DNA of 27,562 nt from Rhizaria sp. SCN 62-66 (taxonomy: Eukaryota; Rhizaria, unplaced), in contig MEDY01000399.1 of assembly GCA_001724265.1 (NCBI GenBank), forward strand, positions 1 to 27,562, read 5' to 3'. The stretch's first letter is position 1; every line of letters begins with the position of its first letter. A model generated the notes under the pieces. It did no database searches, was not told the DNA's origin, and saw only the letters and a list, made by a program, of their open reading frames with translations. Below, piece after piece: positions 18,863 through 27,171 of this stretch. The position numbers were made by a program, and so were the translations under genes.

Positions 18863-20926
18863 TCAAACAAACTTATCCTGCGTGGGGATGCCCTTGTCGA
18901 GCCGGTGCGCGATATCCGCCAGGTGCGTCTTGATATCGGTGAAGTCCTTGCGGAACGCCTGTATCATAGAGCAACAACAAAAAATTGAAATGGAACGGGA
19001 ATATGTTAGCCAAATCAAACAAAACACAGGTACTATATACAAAATCTAAATTTAAACAGTCTTGACAAAATCTATGTCGGTATACAAAGATCTTACTATA
19101 TAAAAGTGCATATCCGACGAACCATAAGCTTGATCACCTTGGGGTCGATGCTCTCGACCCCGTCGGCGCCCGCGGGCACCTTGGTCGTGCCCACCGCGCG
19201 CTCCAGCGCCCGCAGTCGCTCGCGCGAGGCCTTGACGTCGGTCTGGTAGCCCTCCATTTCGAGTTTGCGCCGCTGCTGCAGCGCCTTGTGCTTTTCCGCC
19301 GCGGCCGCGAGCTTGGACTCGAGGTACTTGATGCGCTTCTCGTACAGCATGTGCGCGGCCTCGTACTGGCCCTTGATAATCGCCAGGTCTTCCTCGCTGC
19401 CCAACGCCTGGTTGCGGAACATCGAGACAAACGCCTCGGCCTCTTGCTGGCGCTTGGCCTCGCGCGCGTCGCGGTCCGACTCGGCGCGCGAGAGCGCCGC
19501 GCGGAGGGCGCGGATCTCGGCCGACAGGGCCGCGCACTCTTCGCGCAAAGCCTGCGGCGGAAGAAGAAAATAAAAAAGAAATATAAGAATAGAAAAGAAG
19601 ACATAATTGTGAGTCTTAAGTGATTCATTCGCTCGTATTTGAAAAGAAGCAAAACATTGCGAGATATATCCCGCTGAAGTCTGTAGTCCGACTCCTCGAG
19701 TAGGTGCTCTAAAGTGATGCGTTCAAGTTCGTTTAGACGGGAACTAGATCAGTTTTCATTGCAATTCTTAACACATGTACATAGCACCTTGAATTCGTTA
19801 GATCTATCAAATATCTAGATGCACGCACCTTCTCCTTCTGCTGGAGCTCCTGTCGGAGGTCGAGGTAGTCCTTAGTGGTGGCCGTGTGGACCTCCATCAG
19901 CGCCTTCAAGTCCCGCTGCAGCTCACCGATCGTGCGCCGCGCCACGGCCTCGCGCTCCGCCGCCTCGCCCTCGCGGATGATGCGGTCCTCGGTCAGGGCC
20001 TGGCAGCGCTGCTCGGCGAAGCTCTTTTGCTCATCGAGCTGGGTCCGCAACGACTGCACGATGAGCTTGAGTACGTCGACGCTCTCATTCGGCATGTAGA
20101 TCGTGCGCACCACCTGGCCCCCGCCCCGGCCCATAGTAGCGTGGCCCAGCCCGCGGCTCACGGCCGCGGTCGCCGTCGCCGGACGTGCAATAGCGCCGGC
20201 ACCAGAGCCAGAGCCAGCGCCAGCGCCAGCGCCGAAGTTAGCGCGAGCGCGAGCACTGTTGTTGCTCGAGACGAGAGAGTTGGAGCCGTTGCGGGCAGCA
20301 GCGGCGGCGCCGCCGGCAGCGACCGCGGCCGCCTTGGCCTTGGCGCTGGCACTGGCGCTGGAACTGGCGCTGCTGTTGGCGGTGGCGCCAGAGGCGGCGG
20401 CGTTTTTGTCGATTTGCGTGTAGTTGCGGGAAACCTTGCCGGGGCGGCAGTCCCGGAAGTATGTCACCTCCTGCGACACGGGTTGCGTCAGCGCAAGCAG
20501 GTGTTGAATGCGCTTGCGGTCCTCGACCTCCTGGATGCGCAGCTCGTCATTCTCGGCAGCCAGCTTCAGCACCTGCTCCCGCTCCTCGTAGAGAAACACG
20601 TGCGCGTCCGACAGTGCGCGCTGCAGCTCATCGACCTGCTCGTCGCGCTTCGTGAGCTCCCACTTGAGCTTGTAGTACTCCTGGCGCGTGCCCTCCAGGT
20701 CGTCGAGGCGCGAGAGCCAGTCGGCGCGCTCAGCTTCGAACGTCTCCACGCGGTACTTGTAGTACTCCAACAGGTCCTTCTGGGCGGGCGTCAGGCCCGC
20801 AAGGAGGCGCGCGTCAACGTCCAGGCGGGGCGCGGGGACCGACGCGGAGGCAGCGGTGGAGGAGGCAGCGGGGGCAGCAGCGGCGGCGGGGTGGGGCCCG
20901 CCACCGGGATAGGCTGAAGGGGGCAT
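18863..20926 (-). CDS. CCDC77: CCDC77 homologue, centrosomal/basal-body coiled-coil protein (exons 20926-19829, 19551-19123, 18958-18863)
   Basis: Splicing gives 540 residues. After a short Ala/Pro-rich start, residues about 45-150 are coiled coil with the CCDC77 signature: DLLEYYKYRVETFEAERA, LKWELTKRDEQVDELQRAL, then NDELRIQEVEDRKRIQHLLAL and VTYF. An Ala/Ser/Gly-rich insert of about 100 residues separates this from a second coiled coil (SLRTQLDEQKSFAEQR onward). That runs through exon 2 with YEKRIKYLESKLAAAAEKHKAL and RRKLEMEGYQTDVKASRERL, also family blocks. Exon 3 adds AFRKDFTDIKTHLADIAHRL and ends PTQDKFV. CCDC77 proteins localise to centrosomes and basal bodies in animals and occur in flagellated lineages. 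The intron 2 donor (GTTCGT after ATG) was chosen because it keeps phase 0 and matches the local donor pattern; AAG|GTGATC twelve bases upstream is the alternative. Confidence 0.9.
18959..19122 (-). other. CCDC77 intron 2
   Basis: On the minus strand ATG|GTTCGT at 19122 and GATACAG| at 18959 bound 164 bases, phase 0. A GTAAGA further along would create a stop at the junction and is excluded. Confidence 0.7.
19552..19828 (-). other. CCDC77 intron 1
   Basis: On the minus strand AAG|GTGCGT at 19828 and a pyrimidine-rich stretch ending GCCGCAG| at 19552 bound 277 bases, phase 0. It joins QQKEK to ALREECAAL in a continuous coiled coil. Confidence 0.9.
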
Positions 20927-21033
20927 AGTCTCTTGACGTGTATACGCGTTTAGAGCTGCTTTGTCGTCCCGTGTTTTTCGGCACAGACAGTGGTAAAGGA
21001 GCTAAAGTACGTAGGCAAAAGCCTTGTTTGGGG

Positions 21034-21070
21034 TTTAGAAGAGAAAGCAATTACCTGGGTCTCTTCTAAA
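21034..21070. repeat. Perfect 11-base inverted repeat
   Basis: TTTAGAAGAGA (21034-21044) and its exact reverse complement TCTCTTCTAAA (21060-21070) flank a 15-base spacer, about 110 bases upstream of the CCDC77 start. It could form a hairpin in the CCDC77 5' leader or bind a dimeric factor. Confidence 0.85.
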
Positions 21071-21241
21071 GGAAAGTAACTGTTGGTGTGGCAAGGCGGG
21101 AGAAAACGAGGGATACATAGCAGAGTATAGCAAAGCGTGAGAGGAATGTTAAACTTACATCCGCAATAAAATCAGCGTGCTTAATCACGCCAGGATATCA
21201 TCAATCCCAACAACGGACGTGCTATTGTACAGATATACGTT

Positions 21242-21307
21242 CTCAAAAGGGACGAAAGTTTCAAAACTTTTGAGCCGTTGGGTCGGGATCGACCACCGCG
21301 TCCCGAC
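21242..21307. repeat. Cluster of inverted repeats upstream of RPS27
   Basis: CTCAAAAG (21242-21249) pairs with CTTTTGAG (21267-21274). Between them AAAGTTT (21255-21261) and AAACTTT (21264-21270) form a tighter palindrome. Directly after, GTCGGGA (21282-21288) pairs with TCCCGAC (21301-21307). All arms are perfect complements. The cluster lies 140-210 bases before the RPS27 ATG and may be a transcription-factor site. Confidence 0.8.
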
Positions 21308-21448
21308 GACCAGGGTCGAAAAAAGGTTTGAGGAATTGAGTGATCAAAAGTAAGTCGCTAGGTAGGGGGCCGCGGACTGGGGCCGCAGTGCTCAGCGAAA
21401 GTCACCGCGATGAGCTGTTTTGTTCGAACATTGCTCGAAAAGATCAAG

Positions 21449-22096
21449 ATGCCGGTACGTCGTATGGCTTGTAGCCTTGTTTTGTGACTAATCTCTTTGA
21501 TTTTAATTTCGACGGGGCTTCGCATCCGCTTCTACGTGCCTAACAAGGCCTGCGGAAATGGCTCTGTGGCCCCCACCACTCTGTCTCGCCCTCGGCCCCA
21601 GTGCTCACCTCCCGCCGCTCTCCCCGCCCCGCTATGCGCCTTCTCGCTTCCCTGCAGATTGACCACGACCTTCTTAACCCCCCCAAGGCTTACGAGGCCA
21701 AGCTTCACAAGCTCACCAAGCTTGTCCAGAAGCCCAACTCGTTCTTCATGGACGTCAAGTGCCCTGGCTGCTACCAGATGTACGTCCCCCCGCTTTCATT
21801 CCCACGCTTGACCCCCTCGTCGACCTCGCGATATTCTCTTTCGATTTGTGGAGCATTGCCAAGCTCTTATTTTCTTTTTTTGCACCCTCGCATTCCCTGT
21901 TTGCTCACTTCTTCCCCCTCAATTATCCCTTTTCCCGACCCTACTTCGGCTCCGCACCTACCACCACAGCACCACCACCTTCTCGCACGCCTCCTCTGTT
22001 GTTCAGTGCACCGGCTGCCAGACCGTCATTGCCTACCCCACCGGTGGCAAGGCCAAGCTCTCCAACGGCTGCTCCTTCCGCATCAAGGCCGAGTAA
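21449..22096 (+). CDS. RPS27: 40S ribosomal protein S27 (eS27), exons 21449-21454, 21658-21779, 21970-22096
   Basis: Three exons give 84 residues, the usual length of eukaryotic S27. Exon 1 is only ATG CCG. Exon 2 encodes [19 protein letters not shown], then [19 protein letters not shown]. Exon 3 begins by completing ATC and encodes [20 protein letters not shown], then [20 protein letters not shown]. The four zinc ligands are Cys37, Cys40, Cys56 and Cys59. Every junction restores the conserved sequence (MP...DLL; CYQ|ITT..FSHA). The protein sits in the small-subunit head. It has none of the low-complexity expansion seen in its neighbours. The stop codon is embedded in GAGTAAGTTGG, a textbook 5' splice site, but the family length argues that it is the true end. 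Confidence 0.97.
21455..21657 (+). other. RPS27 intron 1
   Basis: CCG|GTACGT to CCTGCAG|ATT, 203 bases, phase 0, with a long pyrimidine tract before the acceptor. It contains a perfect 8-base inverted repeat, GCCTTGTT at 21474-21481 and AACAAGGC at 21542-21549, which could fold the 5' part of the intron. I could not identify snoRNA boxes in it. Confidence 0.93.
21780..21969 (+). other. RPS27 intron 2
   Basis: CAGAT|GTACGT to CCACAG|C, 190 bases, phase 2. Joining AT to C gives the Ile of the conserved ITT..FSHA strand. Confidence 0.95.
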
Positions 22097-22844
22097 GTTG
22101 GTTGCTTCCCTGCACCACTGTTCTTCCCATGGCTCTGAGTGGTGAGGCTCGGCTCGGTCGAGTGCGCTCCCGCCGTGCGCGCTCTCTCGCGGCAGGCGTC
22201 CCCTGTCGTTTGTGAGTGTCGCGCATGTAACCACGCGGTGAGAGAGGTTTATGCCTTCTCTTGCTCTCCGTGGTTGTTGCTCTCTCTCGCGCGAAGATTC
22301 GCCGTGCGCCTCGGCGCCCGCTGTTCGTCTCGCGACCGAGAGAGGCTTCGCTTGCAGCTTGCCCGTGTCGTGTCTGCCGCTTGGGGCTGGCATCTTCAAC
22401 AAATACAATCATATCTTTCAAACCACCCGTTCTGTTCGTTCTTGATGTCGCTTTTCCTATGCTCTGCGTTCCTTGATCTCCCTTTTACGACCTTAAAATG
22501 CTCATTTATGTCCGCAAACCGTGCCCGCGCTGTACCGAAGTCCAGAGCCTCGACTCGAGTCCAACTTTAACCCCAGATTTGAAGCTCTATGAATCCGTTG
22601 ATAGTGATGCCCGTGCTGCTGCGTCTATTAAATATGTGTTTCATTTCCAATATTGTTTGTTATATCTCCATCAAAGCTTATCCCGTGCATGTTCCGTCCT
22701 GTTCCTCGCCCTCCTCTCACACCTCTCAACTGTCTCTCCTCCTGAACTCGTTCTCTGCCCCCAGAGACCCAAACTCTTTTTCCCTTGAGCAAGCCTCTTG
22801 TCTCCAGCAATTAGTCGTTGCTCTCTCGCGCTTTAGCCACTCTA
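22097..22844 (+). promoter_or_regulatory. RPS27 3' UTR and upstream region of the SAC3-domain gene, possible 5' UTR intron
   Basis: These 748 bases separate the two genes. ATTAAA at 22627-22632 may be a poly(A) signal. A strong acceptor-like stretch (CTCTGCCCCCAG, ending 22764) stands about 80 bases before the ATG at 22845. Donor-like GTGAGT (22212) and GTGAGA (22238) lie upstream, so a 5' UTR intron in the SAC3-domain gene is possible but does not match the local GTNCGT donor pattern. I see no coding sequence with family resemblance here. Confidence 0.35.
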
Positions 22845-25800
22845 ATGCCTACCCCGGGCCATCCCGGCCAAGGTGGGCACCAGCCTTTCCCCCCGCCGCC
22901 GCCTCCGCCGCCTCCGCCGCCGCCATCGACGTCATCCTCGGCCCCCGCAGCTGCCCCTGCCGTCTCCGACGCCGCCGCCTCAGCCGCGGCCTACGTGTCC
23001 CGTTGCGTTGCCCTTGCGGACGCCGTGTTCAGCGCCGCGCCCGCCGCACTGCGGGTCCGCGTTGCAGCGGCCGTGGAGCAGGCGGCGCTGGCCAAGATCA
23101 AGACGCTTAAGGCCAGGAACATGATCTCGCTTGTCAACTGGGGCAAGGAGCCGCTGGTGTCGGCTGTCGACCTTGGGTTTGAGCCGCCGCCGCTGTTTGT
23201 AGCCCTCAGCAACGACGCCGCTGACGGCAGCAAGAAAGATAAGAAAGACAAGAAGGACAAGAAAACCGACAAAAAGAGCAAAAAGGGTGACAGCAACAGC
23301 AGTACGGACACTATCTCTGAGCAAAAGCAGCCTTCTAATGCCCCACATACGCAAAACGCTGACTCTGCTACAAGTTTGAGTGCCCCAGCCTCTGACTCTG
23401 CGTCTGCGTCTGCGTCCGCGTCCGACTCCGCGTCCGCCGACTCTGCCCCTCTGGTGGCGCAGCCGTGGCTGCCCGCGGCCCTGCAGCGGCCGACGGTCAG
23501 AGAGGACCAGTGGCAGCGCCAGGCGCTCCAATGGCAGCAGAGCCAGCGGCCCGAGGCCTGGGTCTGCGAGCCCCACGTGACTGTGAGCAGCAAGGTGACC
23601 GTGGGCAGCGAGGTGACTGTGGGCAGCAAAGCGACCAGTGAGAAACCTAGCATTTCTGCCACAAGTGAAAATGTTCCTGCTCAGAACCAGTATCAGCAGC
23701 AGCATTGGCAATGGCAGCAGCAGCAGCAGCAGCAGCAGCAAGGCTACTATGCCGCAGCAGCTGCTGCTACAGCCAACGGAGCCCCTCCTCCGCCGCCGCC
23801 ACCGCCGCCGCTGCCGCATTTGATGTCTCAGCATCCGCCCCCGCCCCCACCGCCGCCGCCTTTGCCGCCGGGGCCGTATCCGGGAGGCATGGGTCCCGCG
23901 GGTGCCGTTGGCTATAACAACTATAATTACAATTATAACTATGGCGCCGGCGCCGGCGCCGTCCCTGGCTACCCGTATCCTTATAACGCGCCGAATATGC
24001 AACATGCGAGCTATATGAGTGGCTTTTACAATCCCCAGCAGCAGCAGCAGCAGCAGCAGCAATACCAGCAACAGCAGCAGTACTATCCGTATCCGCAGCA
24101 GCCGCAGCAGCCGATGGCTATCGGAATGGCTGGCTACAATGCCACGACTGCCGTCTCGAGTGCGAGCGCAGTCGGTGCCAATCGTGCTCCGCTGTTTGGT
24201 CCGACTGCTCCTATCCTCGGCAGCAGCAGCAGCAGCAGCAGCGCTAAAGATGCGAAGACAGCTAAAGAGAAGAAGAAGGACGAAAGCCATGCCGCGTCGT
24301 CGAGAAGTCAAGCCGCTACTGGCCAGAAAAAGCGTGCCTTTGGTGACACGATTGTCGCCTCTGTGCCTCTCTCCAGTGACGACGACGATGACGACGACGA
24401 TGACGATGGTGAATCCTCTTCTCGCAACACCAACAACAAGAACGATAAGAGTTACAACAACAAGCGCGGCCTGAGCATCAACACAGGGAGCTCGTCAGCT
24501 TCGCCCCAGAAAGCGGCGGCCAGCAGCTCCAATGACAAGAGCTCCAAGAAAAGCAAGAAAAACCATGCCGCTGCCGCCGCCTCGTCCTCGGCCGGAAGTC
24601 AGGCCGCCGCGTCTGCGTTCGTAAATCAAGCCGCCATCGCGAGCCGGCTGCAGCGCTTCGCAGAGCACCACAACCTCAGTGCCAGCGGTGTGAGCACTCC
24701 CTTGTCGCTGTCGCGCGCCGGCTCTGCCGTTGGTGCTGGCTATAACGCGGGCGAGAACGCAAGCGGGACCAATGCGCAGTGGTACCTGCCGTCGCCGGTG
24801 CCGCCATCCTCTGCCCACAGTCACTCTGCCCTCACAACCACGCTCAGCTCACGCACGAACAGCGTCAGCCGGTTCGACACGAACGGCTACGACTACGACG
24901 GCGACGGGGATGCCTCCTCCGCCGCAGCGCCCATCGTGGGGACGTCGCAGGAGCTCGAGAAGAAATACCTCCGTCTGACAACCCTGCCGGACCCGTCGAA
25001 AGTTAGGCCGCTAGCCGTGCTGCGGCGCTCGTTTGCGCTCGTCCGCGAGCGTTGGCTGCAGTCTGGACTCGGCTACAGCAACACCTCCGCGAACACAACG
25101 GCGACGAACGCTGCTCATGGCGCCGCGTCATACGGCTACAAGTGGGTTGGCGAGCAGCTCAAGACGATTCGCCAAGACATCAGCAGTCAACATTTGCAGC
25201 ACACGGCCTTCAGCACTCTCGTTTACGAGACACATGCGCGCATTGCACTTGTTGTCGGAGACTTGAGTGAGTTCAACGCCTGCCAAACGCAGCTCAAGCG
25301 CAAAGCAGCCATCTCTCATACTAACGAGGCGGGGGCTGCGAAGTCCAAGACGAAGTCGACAGACTCTAAGTTGCTGTCCAAGGCCAAGGCAAGTGACCAG
25401 GGTGAGCCACATCAGCAGAGTTGGGCAGGTGTCACGGACAACTTCATCGAGTTTACCTGCTACCGCATTATCTACTACGTGCTCTCTGAAGACACGGGAG
25501 GCCTAACTTCCCTGCTCCGCGGCTTGACTTCTGACGCCCTCGACCACCCCGCAGTGTTGTACGCGCTCGCGGTCGCGCGCTCGGTGCTCAGCGGCGACTA
25601 TTTCACCTTCTTTGACCTCTACACGCGGGGCCTCGCAGTCACCGTCAACTCCACTGCTCAGAACAGCAACAGCAGCAGCAGCCTCCAGGCATCTCAGTCC
25701 CAGTCTCAACTGCAATGTCAGTCGCACACTTCTCGGCTGCTGCCGGTGCCAACGTACTGCAACCAGCCGTTCTTGCTGCACTGTCTGACGCGCAAGCTCG

Positions 25801-26714
25801 TGACCCACGTGCGCTTCACCGCGCTCCAGCGCCTGCTGCCCGCGGCGCGGCCGGTGACCGTGGACGCGGCGCGCGTGGCGCGGTTGCTGCGGTTCGGCGT
25901 CGTGGTCACGCACGGCGACGCGGCGATCTACAACGCTGCGTACTGCAGCAATAACAAGAATGACAACAACATCAGCAACAGCAACAGCAACAGCTCAGGC
26001 GCGAGCAAGAGTAAGAGTAGCAGTAATAAGAAAAAGACAATCACGACTTCTGCTCACGGCCACGGTCACGGCCACGGCCACGCTGCCCCTTCTCTCAACA
26101 ACAATTACGGCAACAGCCCCGACACCGCGCTGCCCGCTCTGGCGGCAACCGAGGACACGCTGCGTTACACGGGACACTGGTTCGGGCTGCCCACGGCTGC
26201 AAACGCGGCCGACGCGGTGGAAACCACCGACTGTGAGCAATTATGGGGCGGCCTGACGATGGCGCCGCCGGGCACGACGCCCCACGCCGCCGCCGCCGCC
26301 GCTACGGCACCGGCCGCGACTAGCCATGCCATAAAGACTGAGACTAAGCTGCAGAGTGACGTGAATGAGGCGGTTGCAGTGGCGATGGTGGCTGAGTTTG
26401 TGCGCGTTCACGGCGGCCGCGCTGAAGGACCTCACTGGCCTCCGCAAAGCAGCAATTATAAAACCCTACATAGCAACAGCAGCAGCAGTAACAGCAGCCC
26501 CAAGACCAGTAACGACACGAATAGCAGGGTTGGTGTTGCAGTGAGTTGTGCCGAGCTCGTGCGCGCCGTGCAGGGCCTGGTGTTTGCGACGAGCAGCGAC
26601 GCCACCGCGTTGTGCAAGCCGGACCCGGCGACGCTGCCGGGGGCCGAGGACGCCGTCAAGAGCGCCATGGACCGCGGCATCACGCATGCGCACGTCGGCA
26701 TCGCTGAAATGTGA
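22845..26714 (+). CDS. LENG8: SAC3/PCI-domain protein of the THP3/LENG8 family
   Basis: 1289 residues in one exon, starting at ATG 22845 (MPTPGHPGQGG). Residues about 50-105 match the conserved LENG8/Thp3 N-terminal block, a helical segment ending MISLVNWGKEPL (compare 'tiDWdxEPLP'). Then come Lys-rich, Gln/Pro/Tyr/Asn-rich prion-like and ten-Asp segments. The SAC3/PCI domain starts at about residue 700: SQELEKKYLRLTTLPDPSKV, then EQLKTIRQDISSQHLQHTAF, YETHARIALVVGDLSEFNAC and FIEFTCYRIIYYVLSEDTGG. FLLHCLTRKLVTHVRFTALQ follows near 975. The domain is broken by Lys/Ser, Ser/Gln and Asn/Ser/His-Gly inserts. Yeast Thp3 works with Csn12 in transcription elongation and mRNA maturation, and LENG8 is a nuclear mRNA-associated paralogue of GANP, so a nuclear mRNA role is inferred. 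An IKTE SUMO-type motif is at Lys1164. Confidence 0.92.
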   Translation: MPTPGHPGQGGHQPFPPPPPPPPPPPPSTSSSAPAAAPAVSDAAASAAAYVSRCVALADAVFSAAPAALRVRVAAAVEQAALAKIKTLKARNMISLVNWGKEPLVSAVDLGFEPPPLFVALSNDAADGSKKDKKDKKDKKTDKKSKKGDSNSSTDTISEQKQPSNAPHTQNADSATSLSAPASDSASASASASDSASADSAPLVAQPWLPAALQRPTVREDQWQRQALQWQQSQRPEAWVCEPHVTVSSKVTVGSEVTVGSKATSEKPSISATSENVPAQNQYQQQHWQWQQQQQQQQQGYYAAAAAATANGAPPPPPPPPPLPHLMSQHPPPPPPPPPLPPGPYPGGMGPAGAVGYNNYNYNYNYGAGAGAVPGYPYPYNAPNMQHASYMSGFYNPQQQQQQQQQYQQQQQYYPYPQQPQQPMAIGMAGYNATTAVSSASAVGANRAPLFGPTAPILGSSSSSSSAKDAKTAKEKKKDESHAASSRSQAATGQKKRAFGDTIVASVPLSSDDDDDDDDDDGESSSRNTNNKNDKSYNNKRGLSINTGSSSASPQKAAASSSNDKSSKKSKKNHAAAAASSSAGSQAAASAFVNQAAIASRLQRFAEHHNLSASGVSTPLSLSRAGSAVGAGYNAGENASGTNAQWYLPSPVPPSSAHSHSALTTTLSSRTNSVSRFDTNGYDYDGDGDASSAAAPIVGTSQELEKKYLRLTTLPDPSKVRPLAVLRRSFALVRERWLQSGLGYSNTSANTTATNAAHGAASYGYKWVGEQLKTIRQDISSQHLQHTAFSTLVYETHARIALVVGDLSEFNACQTQLKRKAAISHTNEAGAAKSKTKSTDSKLLSKAKASDQGEPHQQSWAGVTDNFIEFTCYRIIYYVLSEDTGGLTSLLRGLTSDALDHPAVLYALAVARSVLSGDYFTFFDLYTRGLAVTVNSTAQNSNSSSSLQASQSQSQLQCQSHTSRLLPVPTYCNQPFLLHCLTRKLVTHVRFTALQRLLPAARPVTVDAARVARLLRFGVVVTHGDAAIYNAAYCSNNKNDNNISNSNSNSSGASKSKSSSNKKKTITTSAHGHGHGHGHAAPSLNNNYGNSPDTALPALAATEDTLRYTGHWFGLPTAANAADAVETTDCEQLWGGLTMAPPGTTPHAAAAAATAPAATSHAIKTETKLQSDVNEAVAVAMVAEFVRVHGGRAEGPHWPPQSSNYKTLHSNSSSSNSSPKTSNDTNSRVGVAVSCAELVRAVQGLVFATSSDATALCKPDPATLPGAEDAVKSAMDRGITHAHVGIAEM
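23715..23738 (+). repeat. (CAG)8 polyglutamine tract ending in CAA
   Basis: Eight CAG codons followed by one CAA encode nine glutamines in the prion-like segment. A second (CAG)8-CAA run is at 24036-24062, and an AGC run encoding serine starts near 24221. Runs of the same trinucleotide are thus read in two frames within one gene. Confidence 0.85.
26055..26081 (+). other. His-Gly repeat in the SAC3-domain protein
   Basis: Residues 1071-1079 alternate His and Gly (five His), flanked by Ser/Asn/Lys-rich linker inside the C-terminal half of the domain. It is a potential metal-binding tract, or simply another loop expansion. Confidence 0.6.
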
Positions 26715-27171
26715 GATGTTGACCGGGCATACGTTTCTGGAAGGATATATAGCGAAATGATATAGATATAGGTACGTATGATATATTGCTGAATTATATT
26801 TTTAACGAAATAAACAACTTTTATCCTGTCAAAACCTCGCAAAGCAAGCAAGTAAATCTCAAGTCGCGTGGGGCCGAAAAACAAAAATCATTTTCGGTCC
26901 CGCAGTCGGTCTGGCCTGTTCTTGGGCCGAGACTTTGGAGGCGACAAGTGACATGCGGAGTCCGCCCAGATAGAGATGGTGTTTTAGAATCTGTTGCAAA
27001 TGGGCTGTTTTTGTTGTGTTCATAAATTCAGGCGTGTGCATGACCCGTCTCGGCCACGCATTTCCCTTCTTCAACCCTCGCAGCGGCTGCCGCTCCTACT
27101 CTTGCCATCGACTCACATTGCCCCGTCTTGTTGCTCTATTTTACCTCATCCCCCGTTGCTCCCAGGACACT
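26715..27171 (+). promoter_or_regulatory. 3' UTR of the SAC3-domain gene and RPL9 upstream region
   Basis: AATAAA at 26809-26814, 95 bases after the TGA stop, is the likely poly(A) signal. The rest is AT-rich and then pyrimidine-rich. A CTCCCAG|GACACTATGG at 27159-27175 looks like an acceptor just before the RPL9 start, suggesting a 5' UTR intron. I could not place its donor. Confidence 0.5.

Larger units (their letters stand above)
20927..21448. promoter_or_regulatory. Divergent promoter region between CCDC77 and RPS27
   Basis: This gap of 522 bases separates the start codons of two divergently oriented genes, so it must hold both upstream regions. It contains a perfect 11-base inverted repeat, a nested AAAGTTT/AAACTTT and CTCAAAAG/CTTTTGAG palindrome and a GTCGGGA/TCCCGAC inverted repeat, listed separately. 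I see no ORF or RNA gene. Confidence 0.6.

Noticed and set aside
18718-18933. 71-codon plus-strand ORF
   Set aside because: It starts at TTG, overlaps the last CCDC77 exon in antisense and resembles nothing known.
19641-19740. tRNA-like GTTCAAGTTCG stretch in CCDC77 intron 1
   Set aside because: No acceptor stem, D-arm or anticodon arm could be found at the proper spacing.
19886-20917. 343-codon plus-strand ORF opposite CCDC77 exon 1
   Set aside because: The minus strand encodes the clear CCDC77 signature; the plus frame is its shadow.
22139-22570. 143-codon plus-strand ORF between RPS27 and the SAC3-domain gene
   Set aside because: Its composition is pyrimidine-driven, with no domain and no supporting splice sites; more likely UTR or intron.
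22093-22764. Third RPS27 intron from GAGTAAGT to the acceptor at 22764
   Set aside because: The protein already has the standard length and ending. The spliced frame would run out of phase with the SAC3-domain gene into meaningless sequence.
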